Shown: in pieces, positions 29,409 through 37,753 of the stretch
Numbering within the stretch: position 1 is the stretch's first letter
Layout of the letters: every line of letters starts with the position of its first letter
Origin: Anderseniella sp963700735
GTDB lineage: Bacteria > Pseudomonadota > Alphaproteobacteria > Rhizobiales > Aestuariivirgaceae
Direction of reading: 5' to 3'
Assembly: GCA_963700735.1 (NCBI GenBank)
Contig: CAVOYR010000008.1
Span: 62,001-126,000, forward strand
DNA length: 64,000 nucleotides
Program-made: the position numbers and the translations under genes
Notes under the pieces: model-generated
The model's input: the letters and a program-made list of their open reading frames with translations, nothing else
Databases searched by the model: none
Told to the model about the DNA's origin: nothing

Positions 29409-30551
29409 ATGCGGGTCATGCTGTACGTGCAACACCTGCTGGGCATCGGCCACCTGGTGCGCACCAGTCGCATTGCGCAGGCGCTGCATGATGCGGGCCA
29501 CCGGGTCTGCGTGATCAGCGGTGGTGAGGCCGTGCAGGGGTTTCCGCCGCCGGGCATTGAGCTGGTGCAACTGCCGCCGGTTCGCAGCTCTGACATGACC
29601 TTCAGCGGGCTGGTGGATGCATCCGGCCAGCCGCTGGACGAGGCATTCAGGCAGGCGAGGCTGGACGCATTGCTGGCCGCCGTGGACCGCTTTCAGCCTG
29701 AATGCGTGGTGGTCGAGGCCTACCCGTTCGCGCGCCGGCAGATGCGGTTTGAATTGCTGCCGTTGCTGGAGCACCTGCATGCGCAAACCCCGCGACCACT
29801 GATTGCGTCGTCGGTGCGCGACATCCTGCAACCTAAAGGCGCGGACAAGGACCAGGCGACGGCGGCGACCGTAAACCGCTTCTTCGATCTCGTGCTGGTG
29901 CATGGCGACGAAAGGTTTTCGACACTGGCCGACACGTTCAGCGCTGTCGCCGCGGTGCAGGACAAGGTGGTCTATACCGGCCTTGTCGCGCCGGGGCGGG
30001 GAGGGACATCGCCGGCTGAAACATTCGATGTGATCGTGTCCGCCGGGGGCGGGGCGGTGGGCGCTAACCTGCTGGAGGCTGCCATTGCTGCAAAGCCGCT
30101 GAGCAAACTGGCTGGTCTGACATGGTTGATCGTTACCGGACCCAACCTGGATGATGCTTCCATGGCCCGGCTTGCCGGGCGCGCCGGCAACAATGTGACC
30201 CTGCGCGGCTACGAGCCAGAGTTGGCGCTGCTTTTCCGGCATGCTCGGGTGTCGGTGTCGCAGGCAGGCTACAACACCGTGGCAGACGTGCTGCAGGCGG
30301 GATGTGCCAGTGTGCTGGTGCCGTTCGAGGGGCAAGGCGAGCGCGAGCAACTGATGCGGGCCAGCCGGCTGGAACGGGCCGGCCATGCCGTCATGGTGCG
30401 CGAGCGTGACATCTCACCGCAGGCGCTGGCGGACGCTGCGAACCGGGCAGCAGACCTCAAGCCGCGCGATATTCAGCTGAAGCTGGATGGCGCCCAGGCG
30501 AGCGTGCATGCCCTGGAACAGCGCCTCGCGCAGCTCAGACGCGGCCAATGA
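29409..30551 (+). CDS. Predicted glycosyltransferase, MurG-like GT-B fold (paralogue of the 26941 gene)
   Basis: This 380-residue protein resembles the one at 26941: RVMLYVQHLLGIGHLVRTSRIAQAL aligns with its N terminus, and the C-terminal VSVSQAGYNTVADVLQAGCASVLVPFEG with its donor site. Glycine-rich VSAGGGAVGANLLEAAI marks the domain hinge. It ends with a 17-bp overlap with the convergent methyltransferase gene. Two related MurG-like proteins around one GT4 enzyme suggest sequential addition of several sugars to one carrier. Confidence 0.85.
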   Translation: MRVMLYVQHLLGIGHLVRTSRIAQALHDAGHRVCVISGGEAVQGFPPPGIELVQLPPVRSSDMTFSGLVDASGQPLDEAFRQARLDALLAAVDRFQPECVVVEAYPFARRQMRFELLPLLEHLHAQTPRPLIASSVRDILQPKGADKDQATAATVNRFFDLVLVHGDERFSTLADTFSAVAAVQDKVVYTGLVAPGRGGTSPAETFDVIVSAGGGAVGANLLEAAIAAKPLSKLAGLTWLIVTGPNLDDASMARLAGRAGNNVTLRGYEPELALLFRHARVSVSQAGYNTVADVLQAGCASVLVPFEGQGEREQLMRASRLERAGHAVMVRERDISPQALADAANRAADLKPRDIQLKLDGAQASVHALEQRLAQLRRGQ

Positions 30552-31245
30552 GCATGTAGCGTGTGTACTTCGGCAGCTTGAGCGATCCCGCATAGTTCAG
30601 TTCGCTCAACCCTGCTTGCCGGGAAAACTCGTCCACGCTGTGCACGCAGTTGATGTGCGTCGGCTCCGCGAAATAGTTGTTGGATTGCAGCATGACGCGG
30701 CAACCCGCAGGCAGCAACGCCAGCCATGCCGGCAGGTCGGCAATGTGCTCACAACTGGTGTTGATCACGAGGTCGGGCACATCCTTCCCCGTGTAGTCCA
30801 GGTCATACATGTCGGCAGTGCTGGCGAAGAAGCGGTCCTCACCGGCGATGCTGCGGTTGAGCAGGCAGGCTACCTCGCCGACGGTTGGGTCGATGTCGTA
30901 GCTGGTGATGCGGCCAATGGTGAAGCGGGCGTCGTCAAACAGCATGGCCGGCAGCACGCCAAGCCAGCCGCCCATCAGCCAGACGCTGTCGAAGGTGCAA
31001 TCGGTGTGGGTGGCGAGCATGTCGCGCGCCCACTGCTTCGAGGCGATCTGCTTGTGGTTGAATGCAACGTCAAACGGCGCAGCAGGATAGGTAGCGAGTG
31101 TCTTTGCCAGCGCACCGATCAGGCGCGATCCGGTGAAGCGGGCAATGCCGCGTACGAGATCGAACGTGTAGTCCTTGTCGATGGTATTTTCGGGCACCGT
31201 GCCATGCTCACTTTGCTCTTTTTTGTGGTCCGTGATATGCGTCAA
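30535..31245 (-). CDS. Class I SAM-dependent methyltransferase-like protein
   Basis: This 236-residue protein has a Rossmann-type core: SVWLMGGWLGVLPAML corresponds to the glycine-rich SAM loop, GRITSYDIDPTVGEVA to the acidic residue after beta-2, and PDLVINTSCEHIADLPAWL to the post-beta-4 motif with a catalytic-like Asn/Cys/Glu/His set. Length and order fit small-molecule or sugar O-methyltransferases. It is convergent with the last glycosyltransferase (17-bp overlap) and divergent from the next methyltransferase-like gene 56 bp away. A sugar-modifying role is plausible from context only. Confidence 0.65.
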   Translation of the reverse strand: MTHITDHKKEQSEHGTVPENTIDKDYTFDLVRGIARFTGSRLIGALAKTLATYPAAPFDVAFNHKQIASKQWARDMLATHTDCTFDSVWLMGGWLGVLPAMLFDDARFTIGRITSYDIDPTVGEVACLLNRSIAGEDRFFASTADMYDLDYTGKDVPDLVINTSCEHIADLPAWLALLPAGCRVMLQSNNYFAEPTHINCVHSVDEFSRQAGLSELNYAGSLKLPKYTRYMLIGRV

Positions 31246-31301
31246 TAATTGCGTTTATGCCAGTCAATTCAATAACGACTGTGTGAGCATACGGAGAATT
31301 G

Positions 31302-31898
31302 ATGCAGCCGAACGCGATCAGCCCGGCCCGTGCCGCAGACGCCGCTCCGGATGGCATGCCGCATCTCGGCGGCGCAGCGGCAAGTCTGCGCCAGCGGATG
31401 GCCGCGCACTTTGTCGATGGCCTTGCCCACGTGGTCGAGGTTGGCGGGCACCTCAGCCCGGTGTCGCGCTATCTTACGCTGGTGCCGCAAAGCTTCACCT
31501 GCATCGACCCCAAGGCAGAACCGCTGGACGAGACCAGCCTCAACGGAAAACCGTGCCGGGTACGCCACATTGCGCGCAAGTTCCAGGATGTCGAGCTTGC
31601 CCTTGAGCCGGGCAGCTATGGACTGGTGTTTGTCGGCTACTCCCTGAAGCCGCATGGCTCGCGCGATCCGCTGGGCAAGCCGCTGTTCGACCTGATCGCC
31701 GGATCGGCGGTCACGGTCATCGAGTATGCTCTCAAGCTTGACCGGGCGGCCTCACAGGTCGGACCGATCCTGGAACAGCCCGGCATGCGCACCATCGCCA
31801 GCGTTGATTTCACGCTGGCCGACGGCGTTGTCGAGCAGTACGGATATGAGCAACGGCGATTGATCGTACTGCAACCGGAAGGGCGATCCGGGAAATGA
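31302..31898 (+). CDS. Small SAM-methyltransferase-like protein
   Basis: This 198-residue cytoplasmic protein has the beginning of a Rossmann methyltransferase fold: LAHVVEVGGHLSPVSRYLTLV (motif I-like), SFTCIDPKAEPLDE (acidic residue after beta-2) and GLVFVGYSLKPHG (motif IV-like). No obvious catalytic residues were identified. The ATG at 31302 has GGAGA about 8 bases upstream. It overlaps the following ABC-exporter-like gene by 4 bp (ATGA), so the two products are made together and are probably part of one complex or pathway. Confidence 0.6.
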   Translation: MQPNAISPARAADAAPDGMPHLGGAAASLRQRMAAHFVDGLAHVVEVGGHLSPVSRYLTLVPQSFTCIDPKAEPLDETSLNGKPCRVRHIARKFQDVELALEPGSYGLVFVGYSLKPHGSRDPLGKPLFDLIAGSAVTVIEYALKLDRAASQVGPILEQPGMRTIASVDFTLADGVVEQYGYEQRRLIVLQPEGRSGK

Positions 31899-34618
31899 GC
31901 GAACCAAGCATTCTCAAGTTCACGTGGCAGCATTCGCGCAAGGCGCAGCTGTTCATCCTGCTCATCGTGCTCGCGTCGATGCCGACCTATTTCATGTCGC
32001 TCGACCTGCCCAAGCAGATCGTCAACGGGCCGATCCTGGGTCAGGGCTTTGAGCAGCCCGGCGCCACGCAGAAACTGCTGCCGTTTTCGTACACCTGGAA
32101 TGGCACCGAGCATGTGCTGTTTGAAGGCTTCGAGCTTGAGCGCATGCAGATGCTGTTTGCGCTGGCCGGCCTGTTCCTTGCGCTGATCATCATCAACGGC
32201 CTCTTCAAGTTCTATATCAACACCTACAAGGGCCGGCTGGGCGAGCGCATGTTGCGGCGCATCCGCTTCGACCTCGTGGACAAGCTGTTGCGGTTTCCGG
32301 TGCGCCATTTCCGGCGGGTGAAGTCATCCGAGATTGCCAGCATGGTGAAGGACGAGGTGGAGCCGATCGGCGGTTTCATGGGCGATGCCTTCGTGCAGCC
32401 GCTGTTCCTGGGCGGGCAGGCGCTGACGGCCATGGTCTTCATCATGGTGCAGAACGTGTGGCTCGGCATGATCGCCATCTCGATGATTGCCGTGCAATTC
32501 GTGCTGATCCCGAGGCTGCGCCGTCACCTGATCCGGCTTGGCAAGCTGCGCCAGATCACGGCGCGTCAGCTTGCGGGAAGGGTGGGTGAAATCGTCGATG
32601 GCATCAACCACGTGCACGTCAACGACACTTCGCACTACGAACGGGCCGACATCTCGGCGCGGCTGGCGCGGATTTTCTACATCCGCTACGAGCTGTTCCA
32701 GCGCAAGTTCTTCACCAAATTCCTGAACAACCTGCTGGCGCAATTCACGCCATTCCTGTTCTACGTCGTCGGGGGCTACTTTGCGCTGCAGGGCAAGATC
32801 GACGTGGGCCAGCTGGTGGCCGTCATCGCCGCCTACAAGGACCTTCCCTCGCCGATCAAGGAGCTGATCGACTGGGACCAGCAGCGCCTTGATGTGCAGG
32901 TGAAGTTTGCACAGGTTGTCGAGCAGTTCGATGTAGAGAACATGCTTGACCCGCGCCAGCAGCAACTGCCGGGCGAGCCGGTCAAGCCTTTGCCGTTTCC
33001 GGTCGAGCTCAACAATATCGTGGTGGCCGACGATGCCGGCAACACCATCGTCAACCGTGTGCGCATGACCATACCGGAAAGCGCGCGGATCGCCGTCGTG
33101 GGGCAGGCGAACTCGGGCGCGGAAACCGCTATCGACACCATGGTGCGCCTGCACGTGCCAGAATCGGGCCAGGTGACCTATGGCGGCACCGACATGTTCG
33201 ATCTGAACGAGAGTCAGATCGGGCGCTGTATCGGTTATGCCTCGAGTGACGTGTTCCTCGCACAGGCGACACTGCGCGACAGCCTGCTCTATGCACTCAA
33301 GCATCATCCCTTTGCTGAACGTAAGCTGGAGGGCGAGGCCGCACGGGAACGCCAGCGGTTTGTCACCGAGGCCCGGCTTACAGGCAACAGCGATCTCGAT
33401 TTCGATGCGGAATGGCTCAACTTTGGCCACCACTTTGCCGACGACGAGCGACCGGCAGCGGTTCACCGCCATGTCATCGACGTGCTGAAGGCGTGCGCGC
33501 TGCACGACGACGTGTTCAACCTCGGCCTGCGCGGCCGGGTCGGCCCGGAAAAGAATGCAGCGCTGGCCGGGCAGATCCTGCAGGCCCGCCTTGCCCTGCG
33601 CGAGCAGATGGTGGCAGGCGACATCAGCAACTATGTCGAGCTCTTCGACCCCGAAGCCTATGCCAACGAGGCCACGGTTGGGGAAAACCTGCTGTTCGGC
33701 ACGCCTGTGGGTGAAACATTCCGTGGCAGTAACCTGGTACAAAACGATCATTTGCGCAGTACGCTGGCCGAAGTGGAGCTGGAGGACACGCTGACCGCCA
33801 AGGGCCTGGAGATGGCCGAAACCACGATGGGGCTGTTTGCCGATCTGCCGCCGGACCATGAGCTGTTCGACCAGCTGACGTTCATGGATGGCGACCGGTT
33901 TCCGCGTTACCAGGCAATCCTGCGCAAGGTGAAGCAAACGGGTCTTGGGTCGCTTGAAGCGGATGAGCGGCTGGCCCTGATCGAACTGGTTTTCGATTAC
34001 ATCGAGCCGCAGCACCGCATGGGTCTCGTGGACGATGAACTGAAACATAAGATCCTGCAGGCGCGGCGGCTGTTCAAGGACAAGCTGCCTGAGGAACTAC
34101 ACGACGCAATCAGCTTTTATGATCCGCAAACCTACAACGTGGCCGCGTCCGTTCAGGACAACCTTTTGATGGGCCGCGTTCGCCACGGGGTTGCCCGGGC
34201 GGGTCAGCGCGTTAATGACGCGGTGGCGGCTCTGCTCAAGGACATGGACCTGCTGGACGATGTTCTTGGCATTGGCCTTGAGTTCGATGTGGGGTCGGGC
34301 GGGCGGCGTCTCAGCGTGGTGCAGCGCCAGAAGGTCGGGCTGGCCAGAGCCTTGCTGAAGCAGCCGGACCTGCTGGTGCTCAACAAGCCGGTCTCGTCGC
34401 TCGACGTGCGCCAGCAGGCGGCGATCGTCGAGGCTGTTCTCAAGCTGGCCAACGATCAGGACAAACCGCCTGCGGTGGTTTGGGTGCTGTCAAACGCGGG
34501 GCTCTCATCATATTTCGATACGGTTTTTGTGTTTGAAAGTGGCAGGATTGTCGAACATGGCCCGCGCGGCGACCTGCTTGGAAACAACGGTGCGCTGTCC
34601 CGTCTTGTCAGCGCCTGA
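31895..34618 (+). CDS. ABC-exporter-like membrane protein with a degenerate, internally duplicated ATPase domain
   Basis: This 907-residue protein has a type I ABC exporter membrane domain in residues 1-345 (TM near 18-42, 85-105, 165-205 and 280-325), with a periplasmic insert at 45-85. The ATPase region (370-907) lacks every catalytic element. Walker A is GQANSGAET (403-411) with no Lys. Walker B reads LLVLNK (826-831), with Asn-Lys in place of Asp-Glu. The signature is GGRRLSVVQRQ (802-812), and the switch His region is WVLSN. About 330 residues are inserted between the first Q-loop-like segment and the true signature. Three look-alike segments occur: ATLRDSLLYAL (458), ATVGENLLFGT (593) and ASVQDNLLMGR (751). 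A signature-like stretch at 546-567 is another partial copy. It is probably not an ATPase; a scaffold, channel or regulated flippase partner is possible. It is coupled to the upstream methyltransferase-like gene and followed by a cNMP-binding protein. Confidence 0.85.
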   Translation: MSEPSILKFTWQHSRKAQLFILLIVLASMPTYFMSLDLPKQIVNGPILGQGFEQPGATQKLLPFSYTWNGTEHVLFEGFELERMQMLFALAGLFLALIIINGLFKFYINTYKGRLGERMLRRIRFDLVDKLLRFPVRHFRRVKSSEIASMVKDEVEPIGGFMGDAFVQPLFLGGQALTAMVFIMVQNVWLGMIAISMIAVQFVLIPRLRRHLIRLGKLRQITARQLAGRVGEIVDGINHVHVNDTSHYERADISARLARIFYIRYELFQRKFFTKFLNNLLAQFTPFLFYVVGGYFALQGKIDVGQLVAVIAAYKDLPSPIKELIDWDQQRLDVQVKFAQVVEQFDVENMLDPRQQQLPGEPVKPLPFPVELNNIVVADDAGNTIVNRVRMTIPESARIAVVGQANSGAETAIDTMVRLHVPESGQVTYGGTDMFDLNESQIGRCIGYASSDVFLAQATLRDSLLYALKHHPFAERKLEGEAARERQRFVTEARLTGNSDLDFDAEWLNFGHHFADDERPAAVHRHVIDVLKACALHDDVFNLGLRGRVGPEKNAALAGQILQARLALREQMVAGDISNYVELFDPEAYANEATVGENLLFGTPVGETFRGSNLVQNDHLRSTLAEVELEDTLTAKGLEMAETTMGLFADLPPDHELFDQLTFMDGDRFPRYQAILRKVKQTGLGSLEADERLALIELVFDYIEPQHRMGLVDDELKHKILQARRLFKDKLPEELHDAISFYDPQTYNVAASVQDNLLMGRVRHGVARAGQRVNDAVAALLKDMDLLDDVLGIGLEFDVGSGGRRLSVVQRQKVGLARALLKQPDLLVLNKPVSSLDVRQQAAIVEAVLKLANDQDKPPAVVWVLSNAGLSSYFDTVFVFESGRIVEHGPRGDLLGNNGALSRLVSA

Positions 34619-34659
34619 GCTTGTGAATTCATGTGTACCGGGGAAGGAAAGTAGCAGTC

Positions 34660-35127
34660 ATGTTGTTGAAGGACGAAGTCGAAATGCTGGGGCGGGTCTC
34701 GCTGTTTGCGGGCCTGCAACCGAGCCAGTTGAAGTTGCTCGCGTTCACATCCAAACGCCTGACGTTCATGCAGGGCGACATGCTGTTCAACCAGAACGAC
34801 CCAGGCGATGCGGCCTACGTGGTACTTGACGGACAGGCCGAAGTGGTCGTGAAGAGCGGTGACACCGACGTGGTTCTGGCGACGCTGGAAAAGAACGAGA
34901 TCATCGGTGAGATCGCCATCCTGTGCGACGTGCCGCGCACGGCAAGCGTGCGAGCCGGCACCAAGCTTGAGACGTTGTGCATCGAGAAGGAACACATGCT
35001 GAAGCTGATCCACGAGTTTCCCAGCATGGCGACGGCGCTGATGAAAGTGCTGGCGGAGCGCGTGGCATCAACCAGTGCCGCACTGTCGTCATGCAGGGCG
35101 GAGTTGGCGCAGTTGCGTGGCGACTGA
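34660..35127 (+). CDS. Stand-alone cyclic-nucleotide-binding domain protein
   Basis: This 155-residue cytoplasmic protein is almost entirely one cyclic-nucleotide-binding domain: FAGLQPSQLKLLAFTSKRLTF, GDAAYVVLDGQAEVV, then the phosphate-binding cassette GEIAILCDVPRTASVRA with the Glu and Arg needed to bind cAMP or cGMP. There is no DNA-binding helix-turn-helix, so it is a sensor rather than a Crp-type regulator. The ATG at 34660 has a GGAAGGAAAG ribosome site. It follows the degenerate ABC protein by 41 bp, suggesting it controls that protein in response to the cyclases encoded at 16-20 kb. That link is inference. Confidence 0.88.
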   Translation: MLLKDEVEMLGRVSLFAGLQPSQLKLLAFTSKRLTFMQGDMLFNQNDPGDAAYVVLDGQAEVVVKSGDTDVVLATLEKNEIIGEIAILCDVPRTASVRAGTKLETLCIEKEHMLKLIHEFPSMATALMKVLAERVASTSAALSSCRAELAQLRGD

Positions 35128-35132
35128 CGCCT

Positions 35133-36275
35133 GTGCCACCTGACGTTGCCATTTGCGGGGCGGGGCCTGCGGGACTGTATGCCGCCATCCTGATCCGGCG
35201 GGCGAGGCCGGATGCCACCGTGCGGGTGTTCGAGCAGAACCCGCCCGATGCCACGTTCGGGTTCGGTGTGGTGTTTTCCGACCAGGCTTTGGGGTTCCTG
35301 CGGGATGATGATCCCGAAACGGTTGCCCTCATCGAACCGCACATGCAGCGATGGTCCGACATCGCAATCGTGCATCGCGGCAAGCGCATCGCCATCGACG
35401 GGGTCGGGTTTGCCGCCATCGGCCGGCTGAACCTGCTGCAACTGCTGCAGCGGCGTGCAGCCGAGTTGGGCGTGGTGCCGCACTACAATACCCGTGTTGA
35501 CGATATCGCCGGCCTTACTGCCGGTGTGGACCTGGTGATCGGGGCCGACGGCCTGAACTCGGTTGTGCGCGCGGCATCGCCGTACGGCTTTGGCCAGCGC
35601 CTCGGGCACATGTCGAACCGGTTTATCTGGTTCGGGGCGGACCGCGAGTTTGAGGCGCTGACGCAAACCTTCGTTGAAAGTGACCTTGGACCGTTCAACG
35701 CGCACCACTACCGCTATGCACCGGGGCAGAGCACGTTCATCGTCGAGACGACCGACGCTGTCTGGCATTCAGCGGGTTTCGCCGGTATGGGCGCGGACCA
35801 GACCAGGGCAGCGTGCGAGCGCATCTTTGCCGAGGCATTGGGCGGGGCGAGGCTGGCCAGCAACAATTCGCACTGGCGGCAGTTCCCCGAGTTGTCCTGC
35901 GAGCGTTTTCACCACGGCAACCGGGTGCTGGTGGGCGATGCGCTGCACACGGCGCATTTTTCCATCGGATCCGGCACCCGGCTGGCGCTGGAAGACGTGA
36001 TCTCGCTGGTAACCAACCTGGAGGCCCATGACTGGCGGCTGGACGAGGCATTGCCGGCCTACCATGCGGCGCGCCAGCCAGTCATTCAGAAAATCACCAC
36101 AGCGGCGGTGCGTTCAGCCCGGTGGTATGAGAGCTTCGATGACCACATGCAACTGGACCCATGGCCGTTTGCGCTGAGCTACATCCGCCGGGCCGGGCGG
36201 CTGGATTCGGACCGGTTGCGGCTGATGTCGCCGCAGTTCGCTGCGAATTTGCAGGCGCGCGGCATTGGGGTTTAA
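35133..36275 (+). CDS. FAD-dependent aromatic monooxygenase (salicylyl-CoA 5-hydroxylase-like N-terminal type)
   Basis: This roughly 380-residue flavoprotein has an N-terminal dinucleotide fold CGAGPAGLYAAILIRR, the segment DATFGFGVVFSDQALGFL typical of salicylyl-CoA 5-hydroxylase and related acyl-CoA hydroxylases, DLVIGADGLNSVVR (DG motif) and VLVGDALHTAHFSIGSGTRLALED (FAD-binding GD motif). The start is uncertain: a GTG at 35133 directly precedes the first strand and does not overlap the cNMP gene, whereas an ATG at 35091 would overlap it by 37 bp. Neither has a strong ribosome site. It lacks the second domain of the fused salicylyl-CoA hydroxylases. The gentisate dioxygenase gene 2.3 kb downstream could use a hydroxylated product. 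Confidence 0.85.
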   Translation: MPPDVAICGAGPAGLYAAILIRRARPDATVRVFEQNPPDATFGFGVVFSDQALGFLRDDDPETVALIEPHMQRWSDIAIVHRGKRIAIDGVGFAAIGRLNLLQLLQRRAAELGVVPHYNTRVDDIAGLTAGVDLVIGADGLNSVVRAASPYGFGQRLGHMSNRFIWFGADREFEALTQTFVESDLGPFNAHHYRYAPGQSTFIVETTDAVWHSAGFAGMGADQTRAACERIFAEALGGARLASNNSHWRQFPELSCERFHHGNRVLVGDALHTAHFSIGSGTRLALEDVISLVTNLEAHDWRLDEALPAYHAARQPVIQKITTAAVRSARWYESFDDHMQLDPWPFALSYIRRAGRLDSDRLRLMSPQFAANLQARGIGV

Positions 36276-36522
36276 ACGTTTCGACTGGTGCAAACCTGAT
36301 TGCATGTTCACGAGTGAGTGAACGGCAGGTTGTGGTTCATTACAGCGAAGTAATTGAAAGGGTGAGACAATCCGCCACTCTTGTACGGGTGGTTCACGCG
36401 TAGGTGCCGTAACTTCACGCTTATGTAATTGGGGTTTGAACGGCTGAATGTGCAACCTCTGCGTACCGTTGGCACACACAAGCTGCAGCGGTGAATTCAA
36501 CCCCCGTGAGGAGACTAACACC

Positions 36523-36789
36523 ATGAAGATGACCGCGAAATCTGGCGTAACGCTGGCTGCAGCAGCTGCTGCGCTTGTCATGGCTTCTGCCGCTTCCATT
36601 CCGGCCGCCCACGCTTCGGACGCCAAGGGCCACTGCGTCGGCGCGAACTCGTGCAAGGGCACCAGCGCTTGCAAGACCGCCAGCAGCGCATGCAAGGGCC
36701 AGAACGCCTGCAAGGGCCAGGGCTTCGTCGAGATGACCGAAGCAGAATGCGTCAAGATCGAAGGCGCGAAGTTCGAAAAGGCTTCGTAA
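36523..36789 (+). CDS. bufA2: BufA2-type bufferin precursor (RiPP copper-binding metallophore)
   Basis: This 88-residue exported precursor has a signal peptide at residues 1-31 (KSGVTLAAAAAALVMASAAS, cleavage near AHA-SD) and a mature core of about 57 residues with six Cys at 38, 44, 50, 57, 63 and 76 in repeated CKG/SAC blocks (SCKGTSACK, SACKGQNACKGQGF). This matches the BufA2 bufferin family, ribosomally made peptides in which Cys residues are converted by a DUF692 (MNIO) enzyme to groups that bind copper in the periplasm. A strong GTGAGGAGAC ribosome site precedes the ATG. The maturase and its partner follow directly, with a hairpin in between. Confidence 0.93.
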   Translation: MKMTAKSGVTLAAAAAALVMASAASIPAAHASDAKGHCVGANSCKGTSACKTASSACKGQNACKGQGFVEMTEAECVKIEGAKFEKAS

Positions 36790-36809
36790 GCCCGTCACTG
36801 CAAAGTGCG

Positions 36810-36840
36810 ATCCGGCGGCGCAACGGTGCTGCCGGATTTT
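36810..36840 (+). terminator. Attenuator-like hairpin between bufA2 and bufB
   Basis: ATCCGGCGGC and GCTGCCGGAT pair at 9 of 10 positions across an 8-base loop, followed by TTT. With only a short T run it should act as a partial terminator, letting the precursor be made in excess over the maturation enzymes. Confidence 0.75.
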
Positions 36841-36883
36841 GCATGTCTGGTGTAAGATCAGGCACGGGAAGGACACCGGTATC

Positions 36884-37753
36884 ATGAGCACTCATCCATA
36901 TCTCGGATTTGGCCTTGGCCTGCGCGCCCAGCATTATCGCGACATCCTGGACGGTGATCCTGCGGTGGACTGGTTCGAGGTGATCTCGGAAAACTACATG
37001 ATCGATGGCGGTCAGCCGCTGGTGATGCTGGAACGCATCCGGGAGCGGTATCCGATCGTGATGCATGGCGTGTCGATGTCTATTGCCTCGACCGCCGAGC
37101 CGGACATGGACTACCTGCACCGGCTACGGGCGCTGGCTGACCGGTTCGAGCCGAAGTGGGTGTCGGACCACCTGTGCTGGACTGGCGTTCACGGCGTCAA
37201 CCTGCATGACCTGCTGCCCATCCCCTACACGTCCGAGGCACTGGATCATGTCAGCGGCCGGATCGGGTTGGTGCAGGACGCGCTGGCGCGCCCGCTGGTG
37301 ATCGAGAACGTGTCGACCTACGTGCAGTTTGCCGAGTTCGAGATGCCGGAGTGGGAGTTTCTTGCCCAGCTCAGCCGCCGCACCGGATGCAGCCTGCTGT
37401 TTGACGTGAACAACGTGCACGTGAGCGCGTTCAACCACGGCTATGACGCGATGGAGTTTCTCAACGGCATACCGGCTGACAAGGTGGTCCAGTTCCACCT
37501 GGCCGGCCATTCGGACCTGGAGACCCACAAGATCGACACCCATGACCAGCCGGTGCCGGAAGAGGTGTGGGCGCTTTATGCCGCTGCGCTGGAGCGGTTC
37601 GGACCCGTGTCGGCGATGATCGAGCGCGACGACAACATTCCGCCCCTTGATGAGCTGCTGCCCGAGGTCGAGCGTGCGCGCGCCATCGCCATCGACGTGC
37701 TGGGCCGCGCCATGGCGCTGCCGGATCACGGCAAGGCGCAGGCGGCTGAATGA
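36884..37753 (+). CDS. bufB: BufB, multinuclear iron-dependent oxidase (DUF692/MNIO) bufferin maturase
   Basis: This 289-residue cytoplasmic TIM-barrel enzyme of the DUF692 family modifies Cys residues of the precursor using a multi-iron centre and oxygen. Family landmarks are LGFGLGLRAQHY, FEVISENYM, MHGVSMSIAST, WVSDHLCWTG, VIENVSTYVQF, LLFDVNNVHVSAFNHG and FHLAGHSD with DTHDQPV, which supply the His, Glu, Asn and Asp iron ligands. The ATG at 36884 was chosen because the family starts just before the first strand. The next gene overlaps by 4 bp. Confidence 0.95.
   Translation: MSTHPYLGFGLGLRAQHYRDILDGDPAVDWFEVISENYMIDGGQPLVMLERIRERYPIVMHGVSMSIASTAEPDMDYLHRLRALADRFEPKWVSDHLCWTGVHGVNLHDLLPIPYTSEALDHVSGRIGLVQDALARPLVIENVSTYVQFAEFEMPEWEFLAQLSRRTGCSLLFDVNNVHVSAFNHGYDAMEFLNGIPADKVVQFHLAGHSDLETHKIDTHDQPVPEEVWALYAAALERFGPVSAMIERDDNIPPLDELLPEVERARAIAIDVLGRAMALPDHGKAQAAE

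Noticed and set aside
32324..34048. A 574-codon minus-strand frame opposite the pseudo-ABC gene
   Set aside because: Antisense shadow; the plus-strand product has clear membrane and ATPase-like domains and coupled neighbours.
36276..36522. ECF-type promoter upstream of bufA2 (for example around GTAACTT near 36410)
   Set aside because: Bufferin genes are often under ECF sigma factors, but no paired -10 element at a convincing spacing could be picked out by eye.
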